Below are positions 39,191-49,250 of a stretch of 64,000 bases of DNA, piece after piece. The DNA is taken from positions 1,581,001-1,645,000 of the forward strand of contig CACRXE010000006.1 of NCBI GenBank assembly GCA_902685375.1, in the 5' to 3' direction. Position 1 is the first letter of the stretch; each line of letters starts with the position of its first letter. Position numbers and translations under genes: made by a program. The notes below the pieces were generated by a model. The model worked only from the letters and a program-made list of their open reading frames with translations, was not told the origin of the DNA and searched no databases. Source of the DNA: Neostethus bicornis (taxonomy: Eukaryota > Chordata > Actinopteri > Atheriniformes > Phallostethidae).

Positions 39191-39572
39191 CCGCACAGAC
39201 AAAAGTGCGTTTGTCTGAGGTGGGCCATTGGATTCTCCTATCAAATCGTTTAAAAGAACAGGTGCCAAGTTCATCAGTACAAAGTTTGATGTTATGATGG
39301 GATCTTCTCACGTTTGGCAAGAAGCCGCTGTCTTTTCCGATTCCATCCGTTTGGCAAGAGAGGCGTCTTGATGGTGTGGAGTGTCTTCCAGTCCCTCATC
39401 CAGTCGAGCTCCAACCTTCCTGGTCTTTTGTCCAGTAGAGCTCTTACATCAGGCTTACATCTCAGTCTGAATGGACCACCGGAGCTCACTGCTCTTCTTG
39501 ATGGAATCTCGTTGCTGTTATTTATTTTGCGTTTTGTGTTGATAGAGGCCACTCTACCTAGAGCTCTCGCTA

Positions 39573-39644
39573 GCGTTGGTGGTATAGTGGTTAGCATAGC
39601 TGCCTTCCAAGCAATTGACCCGGGTTCGATTCCCGGCCAACGCA
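39573..39644 (+). tRNA. tRNA-Gly (TCC)
   Basis: As at 9982 with one G-to-A change just 3' of the anticodon stem (GCAATTGACC). B box intact. Likely functional. Confidence 0.88.
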
Positions 39645-39679
39645 GTCTGTATTTGATTTCTTTCTTTTTCTGTATAGTT

Positions 39680-40000
39680 TATGGCGTCAGCAATAACTAG
39701 GACGCTGCATCCGTCTGTTGTGGTAAAGAAAGAGCTGAGCCGACAAGCAAAGCTCTCGATTTACAAGTTGATCTCCTTCGCTGGTGAGGTATTTCGGGGA
39801 CGTCCCACTTGGAGGAGACCAAGATGCAGACCCTGAAACTGCTGGAGTGACAATGTCTCACAGCTGGCCGGGGAAAGTTCTGGGTGAGCTAGAGGATGCA
39901 GCTGGGGTGAGAGAAGCCTGGGCTTCCCGTCTGAGGCTGTTGCCCCTGCGACCCGGCCCCGGATAAGCGGAAGATGACGGAACGAAAGAACAGTATCTGT
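39680..40000 (+). mobile_element. RTE-like LINE 3' end with internal deletion
   Basis: Shared deletion joint (GTTGATCTCCTTCGCTGGTG). A further small deletion lies in the RERLGIL region. It leads into the tRNA-Lys-like locus. Confidence 0.72.
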
Positions 40001-40026
40001 GTTAGAAAAAAATAAAATAAAGTTAG

Positions 40027-40099
40027 TGGCAAACGTGGGGGTTGAAACCACAACCTTGAGATTAAGAGTCTCATGCTCTACAGACTGAGCTAGCCAGGT
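40027..40099 (-). pseudogene. tRNA-Lys-like (CTT)
   Basis: Anticodon CTT and D arm (GGCTAGCTCAGTCTGTAGAG) conserved, but the acceptor 3' half GTTTGCC does not pair with ACCTGGC. Probably inactive. Confidence 0.6.
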
Positions 40100-40319
40100 A
40101 GCTGTTATTAAGGCGCCCCACTGCAGTACTCCAATTGCCCAGGACACTGTCCTGGCTTTCCCTGATTTCCCATCCTGGTAACCTGACCTGCTGTCTGCCT
40201 CTGACCCTCTGGAATTACCCAATTTGTGCCTTATCTTCAATAGATAAAGACCAGCCTGAGATAAAATTCACCAATCTGTGATCCATTCACTACCAGCCCA
40301 CCATCAGGTGACTCATCCC

Positions 40320-40530
40320 TCTGTTGAACCTCCAGCTGGATCACTACAGATCACAATGTCATCTGCAAACATCATTATCCATGGAGATTCCTGTCGAACC
40401 TCGTCTGTCAGCCTGTCCATCACCATAGCAACAGTCCCACCCCCACACTGAACTCCTCTGTCTCACCTACAGCACACCTCACACTGTCTTACAGTTCTCA
40501 TACATGTCCTTCACCGCTCCAATTTTTGTC
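40320..40530 (-). mobile_element. LINE reverse-transcriptase palm fragment
   Basis: Minus-strand MDRLTDE-type sequence and MFADDIVICSDPAGGS, as at 10755, with the same missing codons. Confidence 0.65.
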
Positions 40531-40537
40531 AGGTCAT

Positions 40538-40609
40538 TCCTCGTTAGTATAGTGGTGAGTATCCCCGCCTGTCGCGCGGGAGACCGGGGTTCAATTCCCC
40601 GACGGGGAG
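40538..40609 (+). tRNA. tRNA-Asp (GTC)
   Basis: Complete, with an A-to-G change just 3' of the anticodon (CTGTCGC). Stems paired. TTTT follows about 6 nt after the end. Confidence 0.85.
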
Positions 40610-40912
40610 GGTTTCCTTTTACCACCAGGCCAGCTAGAAACAGAGACATTTAGTTGGTACAGTTACAAGTTGGCTGCTAGACACTAGGAGCTGGTTAAAG
40701 TATGGTACAATCGGGTTCTGTCCTCTAATTCTATCTACTATTCTCTACCAGACTGCCCTAAAGTTAAAAAGTAATTAACATTGATTATAGCTATGAAAGT
40801 GTGTGTTGCTGTAAAGTGTCCTTAGTACTAGTCAGATGAGTGTGCAAGAGGATGGAGGTTTGAGGGGTGATTGCTTTCACAGCTCTAGCCCTGAGATGTG
40901 AGGTGGTGGTTT
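40610..40912. other. No gene recognised
   Basis: Cassette spacer shared with 44588-44890. Confidence 0.45.
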
Positions 40913-41170
40913 TTATTGTTTCCCTGATGGGAGATGGACAAACAGTTTGTAACCTGGGTAGGTGGGGTCGATCACTATCCGTCTTGCCTTCTGCTTAACT
41001 CGGGAGCTGTAGACCAAATCCAGATCTGGCAGCCTGCTCGCTACAATCCCCTGTGCTTCTTCACCACCCGGGCCAAGTCCTTTTAATCCTGTGTGGTGCA
41101 GCTGCCATACCACACAGTCATACTGAGAGACAGGATGCTCTCTAGTGTCTCTGTAGAAGTTACTTCTCTG
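40913..41170 (-). mobile_element. LINE RT C-terminal fragment (Rex/L2-like)
   Basis: Minus strand: TLESILSLSMTVWYGSCTTQ, then in another frame GIVASRLPDLDLVYSSRVKQ and KARRIVIDPTYPGYKLFVHL then PSGK. This matches the LP-L-LY-R...DPSHPG-K-F--LPSGRR block of fish LINE tails. A frameshift separates the halves. Copy at 44891-45148. Confidence 0.65.
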
Positions 41171-41649
41171 TTACTTCCTTATGATATTACTGTTCTGTAT
41201 GAAAAACATCATCTGTTTATTTTAGAAGGAACCATGTGGATGAATTAAAAACAGCAGGATTTTCTCGCTGACATTTTTTTAACTCTCTGTAACTTTAGTT
41301 GGAAGAAGAAAAAAATTAAACTCGCAAGTTTAAAGTTCCAACTTTTCTCATTAGTATTTAAATATGAACAAAAAAATGTTAGTTAAAAGCATCTTTCTAA
41401 CGACCATCCCCCTCCTGGGCATCGCCGGGCTGAGGAGTCCCTGTGTTTCCATCAGTATAAAGAACTTCTACTCATCCCCGTCCTTGGATGCTAGTTCTGG
41501 GGGGAGGGTTCTCTTTTTTGTGTGGATTGCCATGAGGTTTCTTATTTTTTCCCAGCTGATGGGTTTTTTAGGAATTTTTCCTCACCATAAAGGACAGGAA
41601 TGTGCAAGAGCAGGAATGTGCAATCCACTCAATACCAGCCCACCATCAG
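41171..41649. other. No gene recognised
   Basis: Contains an open 101-codon plus frame from 41364 with a hydrophobic start (MNKKMLVKSIFLTTIPLLGI). It is conserved only in the duplicate and overlaps shared repeat sequence, so it is not accepted as a gene. Confidence 0.4.
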
Positions 41650-41852
41650 GTGACTCATCCCTCTGTTGAACCTCCAGTTGGATCACTACAGATCACAATG
41701 TCATCTTCAAACATCATTGTCCATGGAGATTCCTGTCTAACCTCGTCTGTCAGCCAGTCCCACCCCCACACTGAACTCCTCTGTCTCACCTACAGCACAC
41801 CTCACACTGTCTTACAGTCCTCATACATGTCCTTCACCGCTCTGATATTCAT
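41650..41852 (-). mobile_element. LINE reverse-transcriptase palm fragment
   Basis: Same antisense fragment as at 40320, with an extra deletion of the VMDRL part (GTCTGTCAGCCAGTCCCACC on plus). Confidence 0.62.
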
Positions 41853-41860
41853 CAGGTCAT

Positions 41861-41932
41861 TCCTCGTTAGTATAGTGGTGAGTATCCCCGCCTGTCACGC
41901 GGGAGACCGGGGTTCAATTCCCCGACGGGGAG
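41861..41932 (+). tRNA. tRNA-Asp (GTC)
   Basis: Standard vertebrate tRNA-Asp sequence with all stems paired; TTTT about 8 nt downstream. Second tRNA-Asp of the 4-kb unit. Confidence 0.92.
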
Positions 41933-42329
41933 GGTTACATTTTATCACCAGTCCAGCTGTAAACAGAGACATTTAGCTGGTACAGTTACTAGTTGGCTGC
42001 TAGATACTAGATGCTGGTGAAAGTATGGTACATTGGGGTTTATCCTCTAATTCTATCTATTGTTCTCTACCAGACTGGCTTGGCTGCTTGATGTATCCAC
42101 ATTGCCCTTGGCAGAAACCTGGCTTTCTATCTCATTCACATTGTTCTCTAATATCAGTTCAGATTTATTATTTATTATCAGTTTATATTTATATTTTGAA
42201 GTATCATATTTTATTTAAATTTTGTTCTGTTTGTGAGTTTCATCATCATTTAATTAAAGTTTTACGTTAATAATATTTCTTTTTTTTTGTGTCTAAAAGT
42301 ATCGATAACAGAATCCTTAAAGACCCAGA

Positions 42330-42678
42330 CTCACCATAGTCACCAGTATCTACTTTTCCTACCCTCACCATGGTAACCAGGATCTACGTTCTTACCCTCA
42401 CCATGGTAACCAGGATCTACGTTCCTACCCTCACCATGGTAACCAGGATCTATGTTCCTACCCTCACCATGGTAACCAGGATCTATGTTCCTACCCTCAC
42501 CATGGTAACCAGGATCTACGTTCCTACCCTCACTATGGTAACCAGGATCTACGTTCCTACCCTCACCATGGTAACCAGGATCTACGTTCCTACCCTCACT
42601 ATGGTAACCAGGATCTACGTTCGTATCCTCACCATGGTAACCAGGATCTACGTTACTACCCTCACCATGGTAACCAGT
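42330..42678. repeat. 33-bp LINE-derived minisatellite, array 5
   Basis: About 10 units, starting TCACCATAGTCACCAGTATC and running into LINE sequence TTGTGGGTGGTGACC on the right. Confidence 0.95.
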
Positions 42679-43115
42679 TGTGGGTGGTGACCAAAAGAAT
42701 GAGATTGCGGAAACAAGCGGCTGAAATGAGCTTCCTCCGCAGTGTGGCTGGCCTCTCAGTCAGAGATCGGGTGAGGAGCTCTGCCATCCGGGAGGAGCTC
42801 GGTCTTAAGTCGCTACTCCTCCTGGATGAGAGAAGCCAGATGGGTGGTTCGGGCATCTGGTGAGGATGCCCCCAAGCATCTCGCTGGTGAGGTGTTTCGG
42901 GCACGTCCCACCGGGAGAACAAGAGGCAGACCCCGGACCTGCTGGAGAGACTATGTCTCACTGCTGGTTGGAGAACGGATTTGGATCCTTCTGGGTAGCT
43001 GGAGGAGGGAGGTGGGGTGAGAGAAGCCTGGGCTTCCCGTCTGAGGCTGTTGCCCCACGACCTGGCCCTAGATAAGCGGAAGTCCGATGGAGCGAACGAA
43101 CAGTATCTGTGTTAG
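42679..43115 (+). mobile_element. RTE-like LINE 3' end
   Basis: WVVTKRMRLRKQAAEMSFLR, SVAGLSVRDRVRSSAIREEL and, after frameshifts, the RGRPRTCWRDYVS region. Ends GATAAGCGGAAGTCCGATGG as at 35745. Confidence 0.78.
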
Positions 43116-43136
43116 AAAAAAACAAAATGTCCTGCT

Positions 43137-43442
43137 TTAATTTTTTATTTGTCCTTTAGTTTGGTCTTTGATTAAAGTTGTGAGGTCTATTATTGTTTTA
43201 GATATCACCTCCTCTACCATAAACTCTGAGAAGTCATCCAGGGTTCTTGAAAGCAGTTGAGCACATTGAGGATGGCTCATTTCCTGAAAAAAGAATCCAA
43301 TTTGGGGTGAAATTGAATCTGCTAATTCTTCAGAAAGTGTATTTGTCTGAGGAGCAGGTGCCAAGTTTATCAGTACAAAGTTTGATATCATGATGGAACC
43401 TTCTCCCATTTGGCAAGAAGCTGCTGTCTCTTCCGATTCCAT
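43137..43442 (-). pseudogene. Recurrent coding-like fragment, open 101 codons
   Basis: Nearly identical to 35784-36089 (MVEEVISKTIIDLTTLIKDQ and others). The frame is kept despite several missense changes. Unknown family. Confidence 0.4.
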
Positions 43443-43549
43443 CCGTTTGGCAAGAGAGGCGACACTTGACGCTGTGGAGTGTCTTCTGGTCCCTCATCCA
43501 GTCGAGCTCCAACCTTCCTGGTTCTTTGTCCAGTCATGCTCTCTCACCA

Positions 43550-43621
43550 GCGTTGGTGGTATAGTGGTTAGCATAGCTGCCTTCCAAGCAGTTGACCTGG
43601 GTTCGATTCCCGGCCAACGCA
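43550..43621 (+). tRNA. tRNA-Gly (TCC)
   Basis: As at 9982 with one T-stem change giving a G-U pair (GACCTGGGTTCGATT). Likely functional. Confidence 0.88.
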
Positions 43622-43659
43622 GTCTGTATTTGATTTCTTTTTTTTGCTGTATAGTTTGC

Positions 43660-43970
43660 GGCGTCAGCAATAACCAGAACGCTGCATCGGTCTGTTGTGG
43701 TAAAGAAAGAGCTGAGCCGAAAAGTAAAGCTCTCGATATACAAGTCGATCTACGTAGCTGGCGAGGTATTTCGGGGACGTCCCACTTGGAGGAGACCAAG
43801 ATGCAGACCCCGAAACTGCTGGAGAGACTATGTCTCACAGCTGGCCGGGGAAAGACACGGGATCCTTCTGGGTGAGCTGGAGGATGCAGCTGGGGTGAGA
43901 GGCTGCTGAGGCTGTTGCCCCTGCGACCCGGCCCCGGATAAGCGGAAGATGACGGAACGAAAAAACAGTA
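43660..43970 (+). mobile_element. RTE-like LINE 3' end with internal deletion
   Basis: Same deletion joint (GTCGATCTACGTAGCTGGCG); the tail contains DYVSQLAGERHGILLGELED. Confidence 0.75.
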
Positions 43971-44000
43971 TCTGTGTTAGAAAAAATAAAATAAAGTTAG

Positions 44001-44072
44001 TGCCCAACGTGGGGCTCAAATTTTAACGCTGAGATTTAGAGTCTCATGCTCTACAGACTGAGCTAGCCAGGC
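44001..44072 (-). pseudogene. tRNA-Lys-like with CTA anticodon
   Basis: 72 nt with good acceptor (GCCTGGC/GTTGGGC) and D arm. The anticodon loop is CTCTAAA (CTA), and the T arm is destroyed (GTTAAAATTTGAGCC). A second, independent-looking instance of the change seen at 8613. Pseudogene. Confidence 0.65.
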
Positions 44073-44309
44073 AGCTGCAATTTAGGTGCTCCACTGCAGT
44101 ACTCCCATTGCCTAGGACACTGTCCTGGCTTTCCCTGATTTCCCATCCTGGTAACCTGACCTGCTGTCTGCCTCTGAGTCTGTCGTTTAGAATTACCCAA
44201 TCTCTGCCTCATCTTCCATAGATAAAGACCAGCCTCTGATAAAAGTCATCAATCTGTGATCCACTCACTACCAGCCCACCATCAGGTGACTCATCCTTCA
44301 GTTGAACCT

Positions 44310-44508
44310 CCAGCTGGATCACTACAGATCACAATGTCATCTGCAAACATCATTGTCCATGGTGATTCCTGTCTAACCTCGTCTGTCAGCCTGTCCATCA
44401 CCATAGCAACAGTCCCACCCCCACACTGAACTCCTCTGTCTCACCTACAGCACACCTCACACTGTCTTACAGTCCTCATACATGTCCTTCACCGCTCCAA
44501 TTTTTGTC
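44310..44508 (-). mobile_element. LINE reverse-transcriptase palm fragment
   Basis: As at 10755 (FADDIVICSDPAGGS on the minus strand). Confidence 0.65.
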
Positions 44509-44515
44509 AGGTCAT

Positions 44516-44587
44516 TCCTCGTTAGTATAGTGGTGAGTATCCCCGCCTGTCACGCGGGAGACCGGGGTTCAATTCCTCGACGGGGAG
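44516..44587 (+). tRNA. tRNA-Asp (GTC)
   Basis: Complete; one T-stem change (CCTCG) leaves a G-U pair. Likely functional. Confidence 0.88.
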
Positions 44588-44890
44588 GGTTTCCTTTTAC
44601 CACCAGGCCAGCTAGAAACAGAGACATTTAGTTGGTACAGTTACAAGTTGGCTGCTAGACACTAGGAGCTGGTTAAAGTATGGTACTATCGGGTTCTGTC
44701 CTCTAATTCTATCTACTATTCTCTACCAGACTGCCCTAAAGTTAAAAAGTAATTAACATTGATTATAGCTATGAAAGTGTGTGTTGCTGTAAAGTGTCCT
44801 TAGTACTAGTCAGATGAGTGTGCAAGAGGATGGAGGTTTGAGGGGTGATTGCTTTCACAGCTCTAGCCCTGAGATGTGAGGTGGTGGTTT

Positions 44891-45148
44891 TTATGGTTTC
44901 CCTGATGGGAGATGGACAAACAGTTTGTAACCTGGGTAGGTGGGGTCGATCACTATCCGTCTTGCCTTCTGCTTAACTTGGGAGCTGTAGACCAAATCCA
45001 GATCTGGCAGCCTGCTCGCTACAATCCCCTGTGCTTCTTCACCACCCGGGCCAAGTCCTTTTAATCCTGTGTGGTGCAGCTTCCATACCACACAGTCATA
45101 CTGAGAGACAGGATGCTCTATAGTGTCTCTGTAGAAGTTACTTCTCTG
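44891..45148 (-). mobile_element. LINE RT C-terminal fragment (Rex/L2-like)
   Basis: Duplicate of 40913-41170 with few changes. Confidence 0.65.
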
Positions 45149-45644
45149 TTACTTCCTTATGATATTACTGTTCTGTATGAAAAACATCATCTGTTTATTT
45201 TAGAAGGAACCATGTGGATGAATTAAAAACAGCAGGATTTTCTCGCTGACATTTTTTTAACTCTCTGTAACTTTAGTTGGAAGAAGAAAAAAATTAAACT
45301 CGCAAGTTTAAAGTTCCAACTTTTCTCATTAGTATTTAAATATGAACAAAAAAATGTTAGTTAAAAGCATCTTTCTAACGACCATCCCCCTCCTGGGCAT
45401 CGCCGGGCTGAGGAGTCCCTGTGTTTCCATCAGTATAAAAAACTTCTACTCATCCCCGTCCTTGGATGCTAGTTCTGGGGGGAGGGTTCTCTCTTTTGTG
45501 TGGATTGCCATGAGGTTTCTTATTTTTTCCCAGCTGATGGGTTTTTTAGGAATTTTTCCTCACCATAAAGGAGAGTCTAAGAGCAGGAATGTGCAATCCA
45601 CTCAATACCAGCCCACCATGAGGTGACTCATCCCTCTGTTGAAC

Positions 45645-45826
45645 ATCCAGTTGGATCACTACAGATCACAATGTCATCTTCAAACATCATTGTCCATGGA
45701 GATTCCTGTCTAACCTCGTCTGTCAGCCAGTCCCACCCCCACACTGAACTCCTTTATCTCACCTACAGCACACCTCACACTGTCTTACAGTCCTCATACA
45801 TGTCCTTCACCGCTCTGACATTCATC
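45645..45826 (-). mobile_element. LINE reverse-transcriptase palm fragment
   Basis: Duplicate of 41650-41852. Confidence 0.62.
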
Positions 45827-45833
45827 ATGTCAT

Positions 45834-45905
45834 TCCTCGTTAGTATAGTGGTGAGTATCCCCGCCTGTCACGTGGGAGACCGGGGTTCAATTCCCCAACG
45901 GGGAG
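45834..45905 (+). tRNA. tRNA-Asp (GTC)
   Basis: Complete, with CACGTGGGAG in the anticodon stem (G-U pair possible) and CCCCAACGGGGAG at the end. Probably functional but slightly altered. Confidence 0.82.
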
Positions 45906-46309
45906 GGTTACGTTTTATCACCAGTCCAGCTGTAAACAGAGACATTTAGCTGGTATAGTTACTAGTTGGCTGCTAGATACTAGAAGCTGGTGAAAGTATG
46001 GTACATTGGGGTTTATCCTCTAATTCTATCTATTGTTCTCTACCAGACTGGCTTGGCTGCTTGATGTATCCACATTGCCCTTGGCAGAAACCTGGCTTTC
46101 TATCTCATTCACATTGTTCTCTAATATCAGTTCAGATTTATTATTTATTATCAGTTTATATTTATATTTTGAAGTATCATATTTTATTTAAATTTTGTTC
46201 TGTTTGTGAATTTCATCATCATTTAATTAAAGTTTTACGTTAATAATATTTCTTTTTTTTTTTTGTGTCTAAAAGTATCGATAACAGAATCGTTAAAGAC
46301 CCAGACTCA

Positions 46310-46463
46310 CCATAGTCACCAGTATCTACTTTTCCTACCCTCACCATGGTAACCAGGATCTACGTTCTTACCCTCACCATGGTAACCAGGATCTACGTTC
46401 CTACCCTCACCATGGTAACCAGGATCTTCGTTCCTACCCTCACTATGGTAACCAGGATCTACG
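46310..46463. repeat. 33-bp LINE-derived minisatellite, array 6 (cut)
   Basis: Four to five units ending in the middle of a unit (GGATCTACG) with a direct jump to unrelated sequence at 46464. No LINE right flank. Confidence 0.93.
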
Positions 46464-46716
46464 AAACGACCAGCTGATCAACTTGGACCCAACAATAAAC
46501 TAAGTAAATACTTTATCCTGGCAGTCTGTCAAAATTTCACTATGACCATAAAGAATCTAGAATCAGATTAAAATTATAAGATTAATCAAACAAACATGTT
46601 TCTCTAACAGTTACATTGTCAGGACGTGGATGCAGGTGTAAGGAGGACCCAATCATAAGAAACATGATCTATTGAATGAAGGAGTCCAGTAATGCTGTAA
46701 CTAAGAAAAACACCTT
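46464..46716. repeat. Third partial copy of the 1.95-2.2 kb segment, with part of the LTR
   Basis: AAACGACCAGCTGATCAACT through AGTAATGCTGTAACTAAGAA matches about 1950-2200 and 52654-52905, including TACAT and the left end of the LTR-like element (from 46617). More diverged than the two large copies. Confidence 0.88.
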
Positions 46717-47491
46717 ATGAACATTTTGTTTGGGCACTGATGGACCTTAATCAGTCCTGTTGAATTGGGCTGTAGCCCTCTCTAGTTGGACTACAGTCCT
46801 GGTCAGAAGGTGTGAATATCCTCCCCCACTGCGTACTGACTCTAGGATACTTTTTCAATAGTACTTGGACTCCTTTGAGGTTCGGGCTCTTATCAACCAT
46901 CTGCTGTCAGGCTCCGGCTCCCTGCCTCTGACCGGACTCATCCGGTTTTTCATGGCCCCCATCTGAAGCCTGTCTGTTCCAGTGCCTTTAAAGACGTCAG
47001 CAGGCAAACGTCTTGTGTTAAGACATAGGAATGATGAAGAAGTGTAAAACAAGTGAGAAATGTTGTGAGATGTTTATAACAAATGTTCGATGGTTTCCAG
47101 TCTTTAAAAACTCCACAATGGAATCAGAGAAGTGGGTTTTTATAAAGACTCTGATTTTCAGAAGCAAATCAAACAAAGTGAGAAGCTGGGACATCCGGTC
47201 TCACTGGTAACAAAAAGAAAACGTCGCCCTATTGTTTATTAAAATCCCTTTAAGCTCCCGATGTTGTTCAGATGTCCTTCTTCCTCACGTCCTTCTTCCT
47301 TCCAAAACAACACTGAGTACTTTAAAGCACAGAGCATGTATCCTAATGCAATCCAAGTTCTGGAGCAGTTCAACGTAAACATGAAGGATAAAAAAGAAAC
47401 AACTTTGTCTTTTCTCCTCACGCCGTATCAACTTCTGACTGAGTCTGCAGTTGTTCAGATGTTACTGATCACTTAGTAACAAACACACACA
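46717..47491. other. No gene recognised
   Basis: Low-repeat DNA. Short frames such as the plus frame 47261-47476 have no recognised relatives and no splice support that I can see. Confidence 0.4.
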
Positions 47492-47773
47492 TTATAAAAC
47501 AACAAGCTGCTTGTTTAGCCATTGAGGAGTAAATTTCCTACAGCGTCCTATCATTCTCATACTTTGACCCATTTTCTTTACTATATGATTTACAGTCTGA
47601 GGCCGCATCTTTAAAGAATTCCAAACTCTTTCCATTTCAGAAAAACTACTGTTAAAATAAACTTCATTTTCTTGATTACTTAAAAAAAAACAGTCCATCC
47701 ATTTTATAGCTGATGGTTCAAGACCATCACAGCTTAAAATATTAAGATGTAAGACATCAAAGACCAGAGTCAT
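47492..47773 (-). mobile_element. Possible LINE RT thumb fragment
   Basis: Minus strand VNHIVKKMGQSMRMIGRCRK then FTPQWLNKQLV resembles the H-x2-K-x2-MG...RRC--FL thumb block of fish LINEs. The upstream part (FDVLHLNILSCDGLEPSAIK) is not recognised. Weak call. Confidence 0.35.
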
Positions 47774-49028
47774 TTCTACTAGGATTAATACACCTGGGAG
47801 TTTTTATTATCGATTCCCTGCAGTGAGTGTGGTTGTAGTGGAGTGACCTCGTTCGTGTTGATAGTGTTTTTAGCCCATTTGCTAGAAAAAAGTTTTGAAT
47901 TATATTATAAATTTTTGTGGGTCTTCGAGGAAGCGCACTGGAGCGGGCCGAAGCCGAAGATGCTGCGGATCGCGGAGAATCCCGTGCGCGAGAAGCAGCG
48001 TGTGTTGGAGTCAGATTAATTATTTGAGAATCGACTTAATTACCATTTTTTAAAAATCCATTTTGAATCAATAGTTTTTTTTCATGCTTGATGGTACTAA
48101 TATTTTCTGCCATGTTTAATGGTACTCTAAGTTTGTTATTGTGAATCACAGTGAATCGCCATGCTTAGTTAGTCCTTTATTTTCTGTAGTAGTTCTTTAA
48201 TCTTCATGCTTTGTTTTCCATGACGTGAAAGTATCAGTAGACATTTTCAGAAGGCTCACAATATTTGGCAAATATGGGTGAGACCACAGGACATAGGTGC
48301 GCATGACGCTCACAGAAGAAGGAGCACTTAAGAGTGAAAGTCACACTCGACTTGGCCTAAAAACCTCAAAAGTGAAGCGGTCACGAGTTTTCAAGACGTT
48401 TGATGTAATAAAGCAGCCCGTCCTAGAATACCGTGTGCAGTGTGTCATTGAGGAGCTACAACATGTTTCTCTATTAATTCATAACAGTTTGTTTCTGCTT
48501 CAAATTATTCTTTAGTTTTATAAAATCGGCTTAAAGAATTTACCAATTCATTTGTTTGGTTAAAACATGTCTGTTCGACTCTAACAATGAAACTAATAAT
48601 GTTTACCTTCCCCATTATTTCCTTTAATGTTCCCCAAACTTTTGCTTTTAAAGATTTTAGCTTCTTTAATTTTTGGAAAAAAAAAAAAATTCTTGTTTTT
48701 GTTCATTTTGTTGACACTATTTCTTAATTTACAAAAACAGGCCTGCATCGATTCCGCGGCAAAGCAGAAAATGTTCCGAGCTTCCGGGTTTTTCTGCAGC
48801 GCAGAAGAGTGTCTGGCTCTTAGTAATGCCAGGATGGGTTTTTGTTTTCCCAAAACAAAACATTAGAAAATGCGTATGTGAGAATTAATTTGGACTCTAA
48901 AAAAGAGGCAAAACATGTGCCGATCTCAAGGAGCCAGGCGATCAGCTAATCAACTATGTGCATGCCGATGAAATGTCACCAAAGAAACCCCAGACGACCG
49001 ATATAGTCGAGGCCCTTAAAAAAATCCC
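47774..49028. other. No gene recognised
   Basis: A short GC-rich patch at about 47925-48005 sits in AT-rich DNA. No transposon ends or exons can be defended. Confidence 0.4.
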
Positions 49029-49250
49029 TTGACGTCCTCACGGTTAAAAGAGCAACAAAAACATATCTTGGCTGGAAAAGAGCAAATGAAAGACAAAAAC
49101 AACGACCTAAAAGAGTCTCTCGTCTTCCTCAAAGGTGAAATTAGTATAAAACTCAAACAAAAAACATTCTCGACTTATCGAGAAGGAGCCGAGTTACGGA
49201 CCTGGAGCAGTGTACGAGACTGAATGACTTCATTGTTACCGGGCTAAGCG
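49029..49250 (+). pseudogene. LINE ORF1-like coiled-coil remnant
   Basis: KEQQKHILAGKEQMKDKNND then LKESLVFLKGEISIKLKQKT reads as a heptad-like coiled coil. After a frameshift it continues as SRVTDLEQCTRLNDFIVTGL. The -R-x-x-DLEQ-RLND--V-GL string marks ORF1p of L1/Tx1-group LINEs in fish. No RT follows. Confidence 0.6.

Larger units (their letters stand above)
39540..46463. repeat. Tandem duplication, period about 3.98 kb
   Basis: 39540-42460 and 43520-46440 match feature for feature: tRNA-Gly 39573/43550, tRNA-Lys-like 40027/44001, tRNA-Asp 40538/44516 and 41861/45834, LINE fragment 40913/44891, array start 42330/46310. The second copy's array is shorter, and its tRNA-Lys-like region has diverged most. 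Confidence 0.93.

Noticed and set aside
41364..41669. Possible secreted or membrane protein of 101 aa starting MNKKMLVKSIF
   Set aside because: Hydrophobic start only; conserved solely by the 4-kb duplication, truncated differently in the copy at 45342, and overlapping repeated spacer.
47261..47476. Host exon (72 codons, plus)
   Set aside because: No recognised homology, no clear splice sites and average length for chance ORFs.
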